Assembly (NCBI GenBank): GCA_046349155.1
Contig: JAXMCW010000001.1
Coordinates: 186,001 to 250,000, forward strand
Direction: 5' to 3'
From: Alsobacter sp046349155
Lineage (GTDB): Bacteria > Pseudomonadota > Alphaproteobacteria > Rhizobiales > Beijerinckiaceae
DNA length: 64,000 nt
Part shown: positions 8,059 to 17,353 of the stretch, one piece after another
Layout: every line of letters starts with the position of its first letter
Position numbering within the stretch: position 1 is the first letter of the stretch
Notes under the pieces: model-generated
Databases searched by the model: none
What the model saw: only the letters and a program-made list of their open reading frames with translations
Told to the model about the DNA's origin: nothing
Translations under genes and position numbers: made by a program

Positions 8059-8997
8059 GTGGCGATGGCGAGCGTGCGGGCGGGCGCGGGCGCGCCCGCC
8101 GCGGGCAGGGCGCGGCCGGGCAGCCTCTCCTCCAGCTATGCCGGCTATGCCTTCCTCGCGCCCTGGTTGTTCGGGTTCTTCTTCCTGACCTTCGGGCCCA
8201 CGCTCGCCTCTTTCGTCCTGTCCTTCACCAACTTCGACCTCATCCAGTCGCCGCGCTGGGTGGGCGCGGCCAATTACCAGCGCATCGCCACGGTCGACGC
8301 GAAGTTCTGGGCGTCGCTGAAGGTCACCTTCCTCTATGTCGCGCTGTCGGTGCCGTTGAAGCTCGCCTTCGCGCTCGCCATCGCCGTGCTGCTCAACAAG
8401 GGCATCCGCGGGCTGCCGCTCTACCGCGCGCTGTTCTACCTCCCCTCGCTGCTCGGCGCCTCCGTCGCCATCGCCGTGCTGTGGCGCAAGCTCTTCGCGG
8501 GAGACGGGCTCGTGAACCAGGTGCTGCTGCTGTTCGGCGTGCAGGGACCGAGCTGGATCTCCAACCCCGACACGGCGCTCTACACGCTCGTGGTGCTGTC
8601 GATCTGGCAGTTCGGCTCGCCCATGATCATCTTCCTCGCGGGGCTGCGCCAGATCCCGCAGGACATGTACGAGGCCGCGAGCCTCGACGGGGCGAGCGCC
8701 TGGCGGCAGTTCCGAAAGATCACGCTGCCGCTGCTCACGCCGGTCATCTTCTTCAACGCGGTGGTGCAGACCATCGAGGCGTTCAAGGCCTTCACGCCGG
8801 CCTTCATCATCTCGGAGGGCACCGGCGGGCCGGTCGACTCCACCCTGTTCTACACGCTCTACCTCTACCAGGAGGCCTTCGCCTATCTGCGCATGGGCTA
8901 TGCATCGGCGCTGGCCTGGATCCTCGTGGTGATCATCGCCTTCTTCACGGCGTTCTCGTTCCTCACCTCGAAATACTGGGTGCACTACGATGACTGA
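8059..8997 (+). CDS. Sugar ABC transporter permease, MalF/UgpA type (312 aa)
   Basis: Inner-membrane subunit with six predicted membrane segments, starting at YAGYAFLAPWLFGFFFLTF. The EAA loop that docks on the ATPase is present near residues 205-230 (EAASLDGASAWRQFRKITLP). It begins with GTG at 8059, 3 bp after the binding-protein stop; an in-frame ATG at 8065 is the alternative start. Its last 8 bp overlap the next permease, which indicates translational coupling. It forms the translocation pore with the following permease and probably the ATPase encoded at 12223. Confidence 0.92.
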   Translation: MAMASVRAGAGAPAAGRARPGSLSSSYAGYAFLAPWLFGFFFLTFGPTLASFVLSFTNFDLIQSPRWVGAANYQRIATVDAKFWASLKVTFLYVALSVPLKLAFALAIAVLLNKGIRGLPLYRALFYLPSLLGASVAIAVLWRKLFAGDGLVNQVLLLFGVQGPSWISNPDTALYTLVVLSIWQFGSPMIIFLAGLRQIPQDMYEAASLDGASAWRQFRKITLPLLTPVIFFNAVVQTIEAFKAFTPAFIISEGTGGPVDSTLFYTLYLYQEAFAYLRMGYASALAWILVVIIAFFTAFSFLTSKYWVHYDD

Positions 8998-9886
8998 CGC
9001 CGCGCTCGACAGCGGCGCCGTGGCGCCGCAGGCGCCGCCGCCGGGCCGCCCGCGCAGCCTCGGCTCGTCGCTGGCCATCCACGCCGCGCTCTGCGCCGCC
9101 TCGCTGGTGATGCTCTACCCGCTGCTGTGGATGCTCTCGAGCTCCTTCAAGGCCGACAGCGAGATCTTCTCCAACAGCCTGTCGCTGTGGCCGAGGACCT
9201 TCAACCTCGACGCCTACCGGCGCGGCTGGGAGGGCCTGACCGTCTCCTTCGGACAGTTCTTCTGGAACTCGCTCGTCATCTCCGTCCTGTCGGTGATCGG
9301 GAACGTGATGAGCTGCTCGCTGGCGGCCTATGCCTTCGCGCGGCTCACCTTCCCGGGCAAGCGGTTCTGGTTCGCGATCATGCTGGGCACGCTGATGCTG
9401 CCCTACCACGTCACCCTCATCCCGCAATACGTGCTCTTCCTCAACATTGGCTGGGTGGACACGATCCTGCCGCTCGTCGTGCCGAAGTTCCTCGCCGCGG
9501 ACGGCTATTTCATCTTCCTCATGGTCCAGTTCTTCCGCGGCATCCCGCGCGAGCTCGACGAGGCCGCCAAGATGGACGGCTGCAGCGCCTGGCGCATCTA
9601 CTGGCGCATCATGCTGCCGCTCTCGCTGCCGGTGCTGGCGACGGCCGCCATCTTTTCCTTCATCTGGACCTGGGACGAGTTCTTCGCCCCGCTCGTCTAC
9701 CTCAACGACATGGGCTCCTACACGGTGCAGCTCGGCCTGCGCGCCTTCGTCGACTCCAGCGGCAAGTCCGACTTCGGCGCGCTCTTCGCCATGTCGGTCG
9801 TCACGCTCGTTCCCGTCTTCGTGTTCTTCCTGTTCTTCCAGCGCCTCCTCATCGAGGGCATCGCCACCACCGGCATGAAGCGCTGA
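8990..9886 (+). CDS. Sugar ABC transporter permease, MalG/UgpE type (298 aa)
   Basis: Second inner-membrane subunit of the importer. It has six predicted membrane segments, a periplasmic loop after the first segment (FSNSLSLWPRTFNLDAYRRG is typical of MalG-type proteins) and an EAA loop around residues 185-215 (ELDEAAKMDGCSAWRIYWRI). The start ATG overlaps the end of the previous permease by 8 bp. The next gene begins 18 bp after its stop, so the transporter and the dehydrogenases are one transcription unit. Confidence 0.92.
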   Translation: MTDAALDSGAVAPQAPPPGRPRSLGSSLAIHAALCAASLVMLYPLLWMLSSSFKADSEIFSNSLSLWPRTFNLDAYRRGWEGLTVSFGQFFWNSLVISVLSVIGNVMSCSLAAYAFARLTFPGKRFWFAIMLGTLMLPYHVTLIPQYVLFLNIGWVDTILPLVVPKFLAADGYFIFLMVQFFRGIPRELDEAAKMDGCSAWRIYWRIMLPLSLPVLATAAIFSFIWTWDEFFAPLVYLNDMGSYTVQLGLRAFVDSSGKSDFGALFAMSVVTLVPVFVFFLFFQRLLIEGIATTGMKR

Positions 9887-9903
9887 GCCTTCCGGAGCCT
9901 CGC

Positions 9904-10932
9904 ATGAGCCTGTTCAACTTCGCCGTCATCGGCATCGACCACGACCACATCCACGGGCAGGTGAAGGCGATGGTGGACGCCGGCTGCGCGTTCGTGGCCT
10001 TCTTCGCCGCCGAGGATGCGCTCGCGCTGCCCTTCGCCCAGCGCTATCCCCAGGCGCGGCGCGTGACCGACCGCCGGGCCATCCTGGAGGATCCCTCGAT
10101 CCGGCTCGTGGTCAGCGCCGCCGTTCCCGGCGACCGGGCCGAGATCGGGCTCGCGGCGATGCGGCACGGCAAGGACTACATGTCCGACAAGCCCGGCCTG
10201 ATCTCGCTGGACGAGCTCGCGGAGGTCCGCAAGGTCCAGGCCGAGACGAAGCGCATCTACTCGATCCTCTATTCCGAGCACTACGAGCAGCGGGCCACGG
10301 TGAAGGCGGGCGAGCTCGTCCAGGCCGGCGCCATCGGCAAGGTCATCCACACGCTGGGCCTCGGGCCGCACCGCATCCGCAAGGACCAGCGCCCGGCCTG
10401 GTTCTTCGAGCGGGCGCGCTATGGCGGCATCCTCACCGACATCGGGTCGCACCAGGCCGAGCAGTTCCTGTTCTTCACCGGCGCCAGCGAGGCCCGCGTG
10501 CTCTCGGCCACGGTCGGCAACCGGGACAACCCGGACAGGCCGGGGCTGCAGGATTTCGGCGACATGCACTTCGCCTCGGCGGACGCGACGGGCTACGTGC
10601 GGGTCGACTGGTTCACGCCGGATGGCCTGCCCACATGGGGCGACGGCCGGCTCGTGCTGCTCGGCACCGAGGGCACGATCGAGCTGCGCAAGTACGTGGA
10701 CATTGCCGGTCGCCCGGGCACCGACCACCTGTTCCTCGTGGACCGGAAGGGCATGCAGCACATCGACTGCTCGCAGGTCGAGCTTCCCTATGGCCGCCAG
10801 CTCGCCCGCGACGTGCTCGAGCGCAGCGAGACCGCCATGACGCAGGAGCACTGCTTCCGCGCCATGGAGCTCGTGCTCAAGGCCCAGGCCGTGGCGGAGG
10901 GCAGGCTGCCCGCCGGAGCGGCGGTGGCGTGA
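9904..10932 (+). CDS. Gfo/Idh/MocA family oxidoreductase, divergent (342 aa)
   Basis: Cytoplasmic dehydrogenase-like protein in the sugar ABC operon. The fold follows the family (Rossmann domain, then a sheet domain), with GGILTDIGSHQAEQFLFFTG marking the substrate side. Two hallmark motifs are altered: the glycine loop reads VIGIDHDHIHG rather than GxGxxG, and the EKP motif is SDKPG, which keeps the lysine. The histidine-rich loop may mean altered cofactor binding or metal binding. The start ATG at 9904 follows an RBS-like GGAGCC; a longer frame running back to 9127 is only read-through over the permease. It is probably a partner of the 11123 enzyme in oxidising the imported sugar. Confidence 0.85.
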   Translation: MSLFNFAVIGIDHDHIHGQVKAMVDAGCAFVAFFAAEDALALPFAQRYPQARRVTDRRAILEDPSIRLVVSAAVPGDRAEIGLAAMRHGKDYMSDKPGLISLDELAEVRKVQAETKRIYSILYSEHYEQRATVKAGELVQAGAIGKVIHTLGLGPHRIRKDQRPAWFFERARYGGILTDIGSHQAEQFLFFTGASEARVLSATVGNRDNPDRPGLQDFGDMHFASADATGYVRVDWFTPDGLPTWGDGRLVLLGTEGTIELRKYVDIAGRPGTDHLFLVDRKGMQHIDCSQVELPYGRQLARDVLERSETAMTQEHCFRAMELVLKAQAVAEGRLPAGAAVA

Positions 10933-10960
10933 ACCGCGAGCGACGCATGCCGCCGGCGCG

Positions 10961-11098
10961 ATCCCTCCCCTGCAGGGGAGGGTGGCGCAAAGCGCCGGGT
11001 GGGGGCCTCCGCACGGCCTCTTCCGCAACGGTTCCGCCCGGCCGAACCCCACCCGTCACGGGCTTCGCCCGTGCCACCCTCCCCTGCAGGGAAGGGAT
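10961..11098. repeat. 138-bp intergenic element with 26-bp terminal inverted repeats
   Basis: The left end (10961-10986) and the reverse complement of the right end (11073-11098) agree at 25 of 26 positions. Each end contains its own palindrome CCCTGCAGGG. The interior holds a further GGGCTTCGCCCG hairpin (11060-11071). It encodes nothing and splits the operon between two dehydrogenase genes. It looks like a MITE-like or RIME-type mobile palindromic element. Confidence 0.7.
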
Positions 11099-11122
11099 GC
11101 GACCGACGTGCAAAGGTGAACC

Positions 11123-12199
11123 ATGACCGCCCCCCTCAAGACCGTCGCCGTCGTCGGCCTGGGCATTGGCCGCTCCCACCTGCTGGAGGGCTATGCCAAC
11201 CATCCCGACAAGTTCCGCGTTCTCGCGGTCTGCGACCTCGCGCAGGACCGCCTCGCCGCGGTGGGCGACGAATTCGGCGTGCCCCGCCGCACCACGTCCT
11301 ATGACGAGGTGCTGGGCATGGCGGACATCGACATCGTCGACATCTGCACGCCCCCGATGGTGCACAAGGGCCAGATCCTCGCCGCGCTGGCGGCCGGCAA
11401 GGACGTCATCTGCGAGAAGCCGCTCGTCGGCTCGCTCGCCGACGTCGAGGAGGTCGCAGCGGCGGAGAAGGCCTCGCGCGGCGCGGTGATGCCGATCTTC
11501 CAGTATCGCTGGGGCGACGGGTTCCAGAGGGCGCTGCACGTCGTGCGCGCAGGCCTGGCCGGGACGCCCTACCTCGCCACGGCCGAGACGCACTGGAAGC
11601 GGACGGCCGACTACTACGCCGTGCCCTGGCGCGGCAAGTTCGCCACCGAGCTCGGGGGCGTGCTGCTCACCCACGCCATCCACCTGCACGACATGGCCTG
11701 CGAGCTGATGGGCCCGGTCGCAGAGCTCTATTGCCGCACCGCCACGCGCGTGAACCCGATCGAGGTGGAGGATTGCGCGGCGGCGACGCTGGCGCTGGAG
11801 AGCGGGGCGGTGATGAGCTTGTCCGCGACGCTCGGCGCGCAGAACGAGATCAGCCGCCTGCGCTGCTGCTTCGAGCACGTGACCTTCGAGAGCGGGCTCG
11901 AGCCCTACGCCCCGGGCAACGAGCCCTGGCAGATCATTCCCTCCTCGACGCAAGCCGCGGCGCGGATCGAGGAGGCGCTGGCGACGTTCCGGCCGGTCCA
12001 CCCGCGCTTTCGCGGCCAGCTCGAGGCCTATCACGCCGCGCTCGTCGGCGGCGGGCCGCTGCCGGTCACGCTCGCCGACGCGCGCCGCTCGCTGGAGCTG
12101 ATCACCGCGCTCTACCACTCCGCCGCGACGCGCCAGCCGGTGCGGCTGCCGCTGCAGCCGGACCATCCCCGCTTCGCGAGCTGGCGCCCCGCCGCCTGA
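11123..12199 (+). CDS. Gfo/Idh/MocA family oxidoreductase (358 aa)
   Basis: NAD(P)-dependent sugar or polyol dehydrogenase. The Rossmann motif VVGLGIGRSHLLEGY, the CDLAQDRL strand end, DICTPPMVH and the catalytic-lysine motif ICEKPLVGSLADV are all in place in the first 120 residues. The C-terminal domain has LLTHAIHLHDMACELMG. The length is normal for the family. It lies between the repeat element and the ATPase gene in the ABC operon. With the genes at 3919 and 9904 the locus has three paralogues of this family. Such sets act successively on 3-keto-glycosides or inositol-type substrates in known pathways; that role here is inference. Confidence 0.9.
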   Translation: MTAPLKTVAVVGLGIGRSHLLEGYANHPDKFRVLAVCDLAQDRLAAVGDEFGVPRRTTSYDEVLGMADIDIVDICTPPMVHKGQILAALAAGKDVICEKPLVGSLADVEEVAAAEKASRGAVMPIFQYRWGDGFQRALHVVRAGLAGTPYLATAETHWKRTADYYAVPWRGKFATELGGVLLTHAIHLHDMACELMGPVAELYCRTATRVNPIEVEDCAAATLALESGAVMSLSATLGAQNEISRLRCCFEHVTFESGLEPYAPGNEPWQIIPSSTQAAARIEEALATFRPVHPRFRGQLEAYHAALVGGGPLPVTLADARRSLELITALYHSAATRQPVRLPLQPDHPRFASWRPAA

Positions 12200-12222
12200 G
12201 TCCCCTGCGAGAGGAGCCTGCC

Positions 12223-13302
<1,080 letters not shown>

Positions 13303-13316
13303 GGACTCGTCTGCCC

Positions 13317-13394
13317 GTCACTGCGAGGAGCGCAGCGACGAAGCAATCCACGTCCGGTGGGGGTGAATCGCTTCGCCTTCGGCTCGCAATGGCG
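13317..13394. repeat. Dispersed intergenic palindromic repeat, copy 2
   Basis: Starts GTCACTGCGAGGAGCGCAGC, contains GAAGCAATCCACG, and ends with CTTCGGCTCGCAATGGC. The ends (GTCACTGCGAG and CTCGCAATGGC) are imperfect inverted repeats of each other. It lies between the converging ABC operon and reductase gene. Confidence 0.72.
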
Positions 13395-13402
13395 GAGGGT
13401 CT

Positions 13403-14869
13403 TCAGGCCTTCGCCGGCTTCTTCACCGCCGCAAGCTGCCTGAATTCCGGCGAGCCCTTGTAGTGGGGGTCGAGCGGGTAGCAGCCCGACACGATGCCGT
13501 TGCGCGGCGCCGTCGTGCAGTCGCTGAAGGTGCGGCAGAGCTTCTTCTTCTGGAAGGGGCGGCCGGCCAGGACGTCGGCGGGAAGCTCGGGATAGGAGAG
13601 CACCATGCGGCCGATGCCCACGAGGTCCGTCCAGCCGTCGCGGATCGCGGCCTGGGCGACGTGGGGCAGGAACTCCTGCAGGTAGGTGTAGCCGCTGCCG
13701 GTGAAGCACAGGTCCGGAAAGGCCTGCTTCAGGGCGCGCGTCACGTCGAGGTGGCGGAGCACGCCCGCCAGCGGGTCCTCCGGCGGGGCGTAGCCGTCGG
13801 ACGGCGGGTAGCTCGCCGGCCTGATCAGGTGGGGCGTGTAGTAGGGGCTGCCCGCCGTGACGTTGACGAGGCGGACGCCGAGGCGGCGGAAAAGCTCCAG
13901 CAGGGCAAGGGGCTCGGTCAGGTCGATGCGCGTAGGGTCCCGGCGGTCGGCGCCGAAGGCGTAGGGATAGTCGCCGCCCGTCTCCTCGGGAATGCCGGGG
14001 CCGAGCGCTCCGGGCTTCGACAAAGCGGGGTCGGGGCGGAAGGGCACCATGTCGACCGCGCTCAGGCGCACCCCGATGGCGAGCCCCGGCGCCTCGGCTC
14101 GCAGGCCCTCCACCACCTCCCGCAGAAAACGCGTGCGGTTCTCCAGGCTTCCGCCATAGCGCCCGGGCCGATCGACGGCGCTCAGGAGTTCGTGCGCGAG
14201 GTAGCCATGGCAATGCTTGACGTCGACGAAGTCGTAGCCGGCCTGCTGCGCCCGCCGGCCGGCCGCGACGAAGTCCTCCACCAGGCGGGCGATGGCGTCG
14301 TCGTCCATCACCGCCGCGTCGGAGGTGACGTGATAGCGCCGGTCGAGGATGGGGTGGCGATAGGCCACCATGGGCACGAAGGCCCGGTGGCTCTGCGGCT
14401 TGCAGAAGCGGCCGGAATGCGTGAGCTGCAGGCCGACGACGAGGCCGTCGTCGTCGCCGAAGGCCTCGCGATGGGCGGCGACCAGGCGTTCCCGCAGGGC
14501 CGCGATCGCGCCGTGCGTGTCGGCCGTCAGCATCAGCTGGTTGGGATTGGCGCGGCCGTCCGGGCGGACGGCCACCGCCTCGCCGCCCCAGACGAGCTTC
14601 GCCCCGCTGCGCCCGAAGCGCTCCCAGCGGCGGATCGTGTTCGGGCTCGGCCGGCCGTCCGTCCCGCCGTCCCATCCCTCCATCGGGTTGATCGCGAAGC
14701 GATTGCCGACGGTGAGGCCGTCGACCGTGAGAGGCGCGGACAGGGGCGAGGCCGCTCCGCTCTCGACGCGGTCCTCGACGGGAAGGGCGAGCCCCGCAGC
14801 GGCGCAGTGGGCCCTGAAGCCGGCGACGTCGCCGAGCGACGGAATCTTCGGATAGTCCCCGAACTTCAT
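13403..14869 (-). CDS. NADH:flavin oxidoreductase, Old Yellow Enzyme type (488 aa)
   Basis: FMN-binding TIM-barrel reductase. Recognisable are RFAINPMEGWDG (FMN-binding N-terminal strand), the active-site motif KHCHGYLAHELLS (paired histidines of the family), GRYGGSLENRTRFL, and the phosphate-binding SGSGYTYLQEFLPH...VGIGRMVLSYP. A C-terminal CRTFSDCTTAPRNGIVSGC places three cysteines where 2,4-dienoyl-CoA-reductase-type relatives hold an iron-sulfur cluster, but the spacing differs and the second flavin domain of those enzymes is absent. It converges with the sugar ABC operon, and its promoter carries a weak copy of the TetR operator, so it may reduce an unsaturated or keto intermediate of that pathway. 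Confidence 0.87.
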   Translation of the reverse strand: MKFGDYPKIPSLGDVAGFRAHCAAAGLALPVEDRVESGAASPLSAPLTVDGLTVGNRFAINPMEGWDGGTDGRPSPNTIRRWERFGRSGAKLVWGGEAVAVRPDGRANPNQLMLTADTHGAIAALRERLVAAHREAFGDDDGLVVGLQLTHSGRFCKPQSHRAFVPMVAYRHPILDRRYHVTSDAAVMDDDAIARLVEDFVAAGRRAQQAGYDFVDVKHCHGYLAHELLSAVDRPGRYGGSLENRTRFLREVVEGLRAEAPGLAIGVRLSAVDMVPFRPDPALSKPGALGPGIPEETGGDYPYAFGADRRDPTRIDLTEPLALLELFRRLGVRLVNVTAGSPYYTPHLIRPASYPPSDGYAPPEDPLAGVLRHLDVTRALKQAFPDLCFTGSGYTYLQEFLPHVAQAAIRDGWTDLVGIGRMVLSYPELPADVLAGRPFQKKKLCRTFSDCTTAPRNGIVSGCYPLDPHYKGSPEFRQLAAVKKPAKA

Positions 14870-14909
14870 GCGGCCCTCGCGCGTCCCCCCCGCGGCTCTG
14901 CGGCCGCCT

Positions 14910-14930
14910 AATTCACCATCCAGTTACAAC
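14910..14930 (-). promoter_or_regulatory. Candidate third TetR operator, degenerate
   Basis: On the minus strand it reads GTTGTAACTGGATGGTGAAT. TTGTAAC and the following ATGGT keep the spacing of the strong site at 6650-6671 (13 of 22 positions identical). It overlaps the -10 box of the reductase promoter. Confidence 0.4.
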
Positions 14931-14951
14931 AGCCGGGAGCGGAGGAGTCAA
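14923..14951 (-). promoter_or_regulatory. Promoter of the flavin reductase gene
   Basis: Minus strand TTGACT (14951-14946), 17-bp spacer, TGTAAC (14928-14923), about 54 bp before the start codon. Confidence 0.45.
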
Positions 14952-15113
14952 CGGGCTTGGGCCGGCAGGCGGGGAGCCGATGAGCAGCGCTCATCAATCG
15001 GCCAAAACTAATCATTTGATGCATCGCCTGGCCCGGGCGAGAACGCTTCTGCGGGCGCTGCCGGCGCACCCTGCGGGGCGCTCCCGCCCACGAAGGCGGG
15101 CGGGCGGGCGTGC

Positions 15114-15170
15114 TTGACGCCCGAGACGGCCGGCACCTATCGTTCGGCGACGAAGAACGTTCGCCGAACG
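15114..15170 (+). promoter_or_regulatory. Promoter and operator of the first Liv operon
   Basis: TTGACG (15114-15119), 17 bp, CTATCG (15137-15142). A perfect 10-bp inverted repeat, CGTTCGGCGA (15141-15150) and TCGCCGAACG (15161-15170), begins at the -10 box and covers the probable start point. This suggests a repressor that is not encoded in the window. Confidence 0.55.
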
Positions 15171-15198
15171 AACGAGACATTTTCCGGGAGGAATTGCA

Positions 15199-16374
15199 AT
15201 GCTCAGACGGACCTTGCTGGCCGGGCTCGCGGGCGCCGCGGCCCTGGCGATCGCCGGCCCGGCCTTCGCGCAGGAGACCGTGAAGATCGGCCTCATCCTG
15301 CCCATGACCGGACCCTCCGCCTCCACCGGCAAGCAGGCGGAAGCCGCGGCCAAGCTGTTCCTGCAGCAGAGCGGAAACAAGATGGCCGGCAAGCCCGTCG
15401 AGCTCGTCGTCAAGGACGATACCGGCGTCGCCGACGTCACCAAGCGCCTTGCGCAGGACCTCGTCGTCAACGACAAGGTCAACGTGCTGATGGGCTTCGG
15501 CCTCACGCCGCTCGCGCTCGCCGTCGCGCCCATCGCCACGCAGGCCAAGGTGCCGCAGGTCGTCACGGCGGCGGCCACGGCGATCATCACCGAGCAGTCG
15601 CCCTACATCGTGCGCACCAGCTTCACCCTGCCGCAGGCCACCGTTCCCATGGCGGAATGGAGCGCCAAGAACGGCATCAAGAAGGTGGTGACGCTGGTGA
15701 CCGACTACGGGCCGGGCATCGATGCGGAGAAGGCCTTCAAGGACAGCTTCACGAAAGCCGGCGGCGAGGTCGTCGCGGAGCTGCGCGTGCCGCTGAAGAA
15801 CCCCGACTTCGCGCCCTTCCTGCAGCGCGTGAAGGACGCCTCGCCCGACGCCGTGTTCGTCTTCGTGCCGTCCGGCTTCGGCTCCACCTTCATGAAGCAG
15901 TTCGTCGAGCGCGGCATGGACAAGGCCGGCATCAAGCTGATCGGCACCGGCGACGTCACCGACGACGACCTCCTGAACGACATGGGGGATGCGGCGCTGG
16001 GCGTGGTCACCGCGCAGCACTATTCCGCCTCCCACGACAGCCCGGAGAACAAGGCCTTCGTAGAGGCCTTCAAGAAGGCCTATGGCTTCCGGCCCAACTT
16101 CATGGCCGTGGGCGCCTATGACGGCATGCAGCTCGTCTCCAAGGCGCTGGAGAAGACCAAGGGCGCGACGGACGGCGACGCGCTGCTCGGCGCGATGAAG
16201 GGCATGAGCTGGACCAGCGTGCGCGGGCCGGTGACCATCGACCCCGAGACGCGCGACATCATCCAGGACATCTACATCCGCAAGGTCGAGAAGGTCGGCG
16301 GCGAGCTCTACAATCAGGAGTTCGACAAGATCCCGCAGGTCAAGGATCCTGTGAAGGCCGCGAAGAAGTCCTGA
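15199..16374 (+). CDS. Liv-type ABC transporter substrate-binding protein (391 aa)
   Basis: Periplasmic binding protein of the hydrophobic-amino-acid transporter (HAAT) family. A signal peptide with cleavage after GPAFAQ (residue about 25) precedes the typical VKIGLILPMTGPSASTG opening. The fold continues with VVNDKVNVLMGFGLTPLAL and a C-terminal lobe with AYDGMQLVSKALEK. The start has an excellent ribosome site (GGAGGAATTGCA). First gene of a K-H-M-G-F operon that ends with a PcaB-like lyase. Many proteins of this family bind aromatic acids rather than leucine. The neighbouring lyase favours an aromatic-acid substrate here, but that is inference. Confidence 0.92.
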   Translation: MLRRTLLAGLAGAAALAIAGPAFAQETVKIGLILPMTGPSASTGKQAEAAAKLFLQQSGNKMAGKPVELVVKDDTGVADVTKRLAQDLVVNDKVNVLMGFGLTPLALAVAPIATQAKVPQVVTAAATAIITEQSPYIVRTSFTLPQATVPMAEWSAKNGIKKVVTLVTDYGPGIDAEKAFKDSFTKAGGEVVAELRVPLKNPDFAPFLQRVKDASPDAVFVFVPSGFGSTFMKQFVERGMDKAGIKLIGTGDVTDDDLLNDMGDAALGVVTAQHYSASHDSPENKAFVEAFKKAYGFRPNFMAVGAYDGMQLVSKALEKTKGATDGDALLGAMKGMSWTSVRGPVTIDPETRDIIQDIYIRKVEKVGGELYNQEFDKIPQVKDPVKAAKKS

Positions 16375-16381
16375 AGGCCGG

Positions 16382-16414
16382 CGGACGGCGACGCAGTCAT
16401 CGCGCCGCCGTCCG
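16382..16414 (+). terminator. Intercistronic hairpin after the binding-protein gene
   Basis: Perfect 9-bp stem CGGACGGCG / CGCCGTCCG with a 15-base loop and no T-run. Such hairpins after binding-protein genes usually stabilise the upstream mRNA or attenuate the operon. Confidence 0.5.
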
Positions 16415-16495
16415 GGACCTTGCCGTGAAGCGACGGGCCGCCGCTCGGCGAGGCGCCCGCAGCGACCCCGCCGCCTCGCGAGGGTGCCCCCGCCC

Positions 16496-17353
16496 ATGAC
16501 GATCCTGTTCGACGGCATCGCCTACGGCATGCTCCTGTTCATCCTGGCGTGCGGGCTGTCGGTGACGCTCGGGCTGATGAACTTCATCAACCTCGCGCAC
16601 GGCGCCTTCGCCATGGCGGGCGGCTACGTCACCTCCATCCTGATGAACCGCTACGGCGTCTCGTTCTACCTCTGCCTGCCGGCCGCCTTCCTCGTCGCGG
16701 CTTTGCTCGGCGCCTTTTTCGAACGCACGCTCTACGTTCATCTCTACGACAGGCCGCACCTCGACCAGGTGCTCTTCACCATCGGGCTCGTCTTCATGTC
16801 GGTCTCGGCGGTGGACTACGTCATGGGCTCCGGCCAGCAGCTCATGAACCTCCCGCCCTCGCTGCGCGGACGGGTCGACATCCTCGGCGGCAGCATCGGC
16901 GTCTACCGGCTCTTCATCATCGCCATCTGCGGCGCGCTCACCCTCGTCCTGCAGGCGATCCTGACGCGCACCCGCTTCGGCAGCCGCCTGCGGGCGGCGG
17001 TCGACGACCCCCGCGTGGCGCGCGGGCTCGGCATCAACGTGAGCTTCGTCTTCGCCGTCACCTTCGCGGTCGGCTCCGGCCTCGCCGGGCTCGGCGGCGC
17101 GCTGGGCTCGGACATCCTCGGCATGGATCCGACCTTCCCGGTCAAGTACATGATCTACTTCCTGATCGTCGTGACCGTGGGGGGCACGACGAGCATCACG
17201 GGGGCCTTCTTCGCGGCCCTCCTGCTCGGCATCGCCGACGTCGCGGGCAAGTACTACGTGCCCCAGGTCGGCGCCTTCATCATCTACACGATCATGGTGG
17301 TCGTGCTCATCGTCAGGCCGCAGGGCCTCTTCGCGCGGAGTACGACGCGATGA
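16496..17353 (+). CDS. livH: Branched-chain amino acid-type ABC permease, LivH family (285 aa)
   Basis: Inner-membrane permease. It opens with the standard LivH segment FDGIAYGMLLFILACGLSVT, followed by GLMNFINLAHGAFAMAGGY, and ends with FIIYTIMVVVLIVRPQGLFA, the classical LivH terminus. About eight membrane segments. I start it at ATG 16496; a GTG at 16484 is in frame but adds only a proline run. Its TGA overlaps the ATG of the next gene (ATGA), indicating translational coupling. Confidence 0.92.
   Translation: MTILFDGIAYGMLLFILACGLSVTLGLMNFINLAHGAFAMAGGYVTSILMNRYGVSFYLCLPAAFLVAALLGAFFERTLYVHLYDRPHLDQVLFTIGLVFMSVSAVDYVMGSGQQLMNLPPSLRGRVDILGGSIGVYRLFIIAICGALTLVLQAILTRTRFGSRLRAAVDDPRVARGLGINVSFVFAVTFAVGSGLAGLGGALGSDILGMDPTFPVKYMIYFLIVVTVGGTTSITGAFFAALLLGIADVAGKYYVPQVGAFIIYTIMVVVLIVRPQGLFARSTTR

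Larger units (their letters stand above)
14870..15198. other. 329-bp divergent intergenic region
   Basis: Holds the reductase promoter and operator (14910-14951), a GATGAGC-AGC-GCTCATC inverted repeat (14979-14995) of unknown role, and the promoter with a perfect 10-bp inverted repeat for the Liv operon (15114-15170). No additional gene is visible. Confidence 0.6.

Noticed and set aside
6514..9078. 854-codon minus-strand frame opposite the ABC operon
   Set aside because: Composition dominated by Arg, Glu, His and Gly with no motifs; it mirrors the wobble pattern of the coding strand.
14979..14995. GATGAGC-AGC-GCTCATC inverted repeat
   Set aside because: Real but short and not aligned with a promoter; kept only as a note in the intergenic entry.
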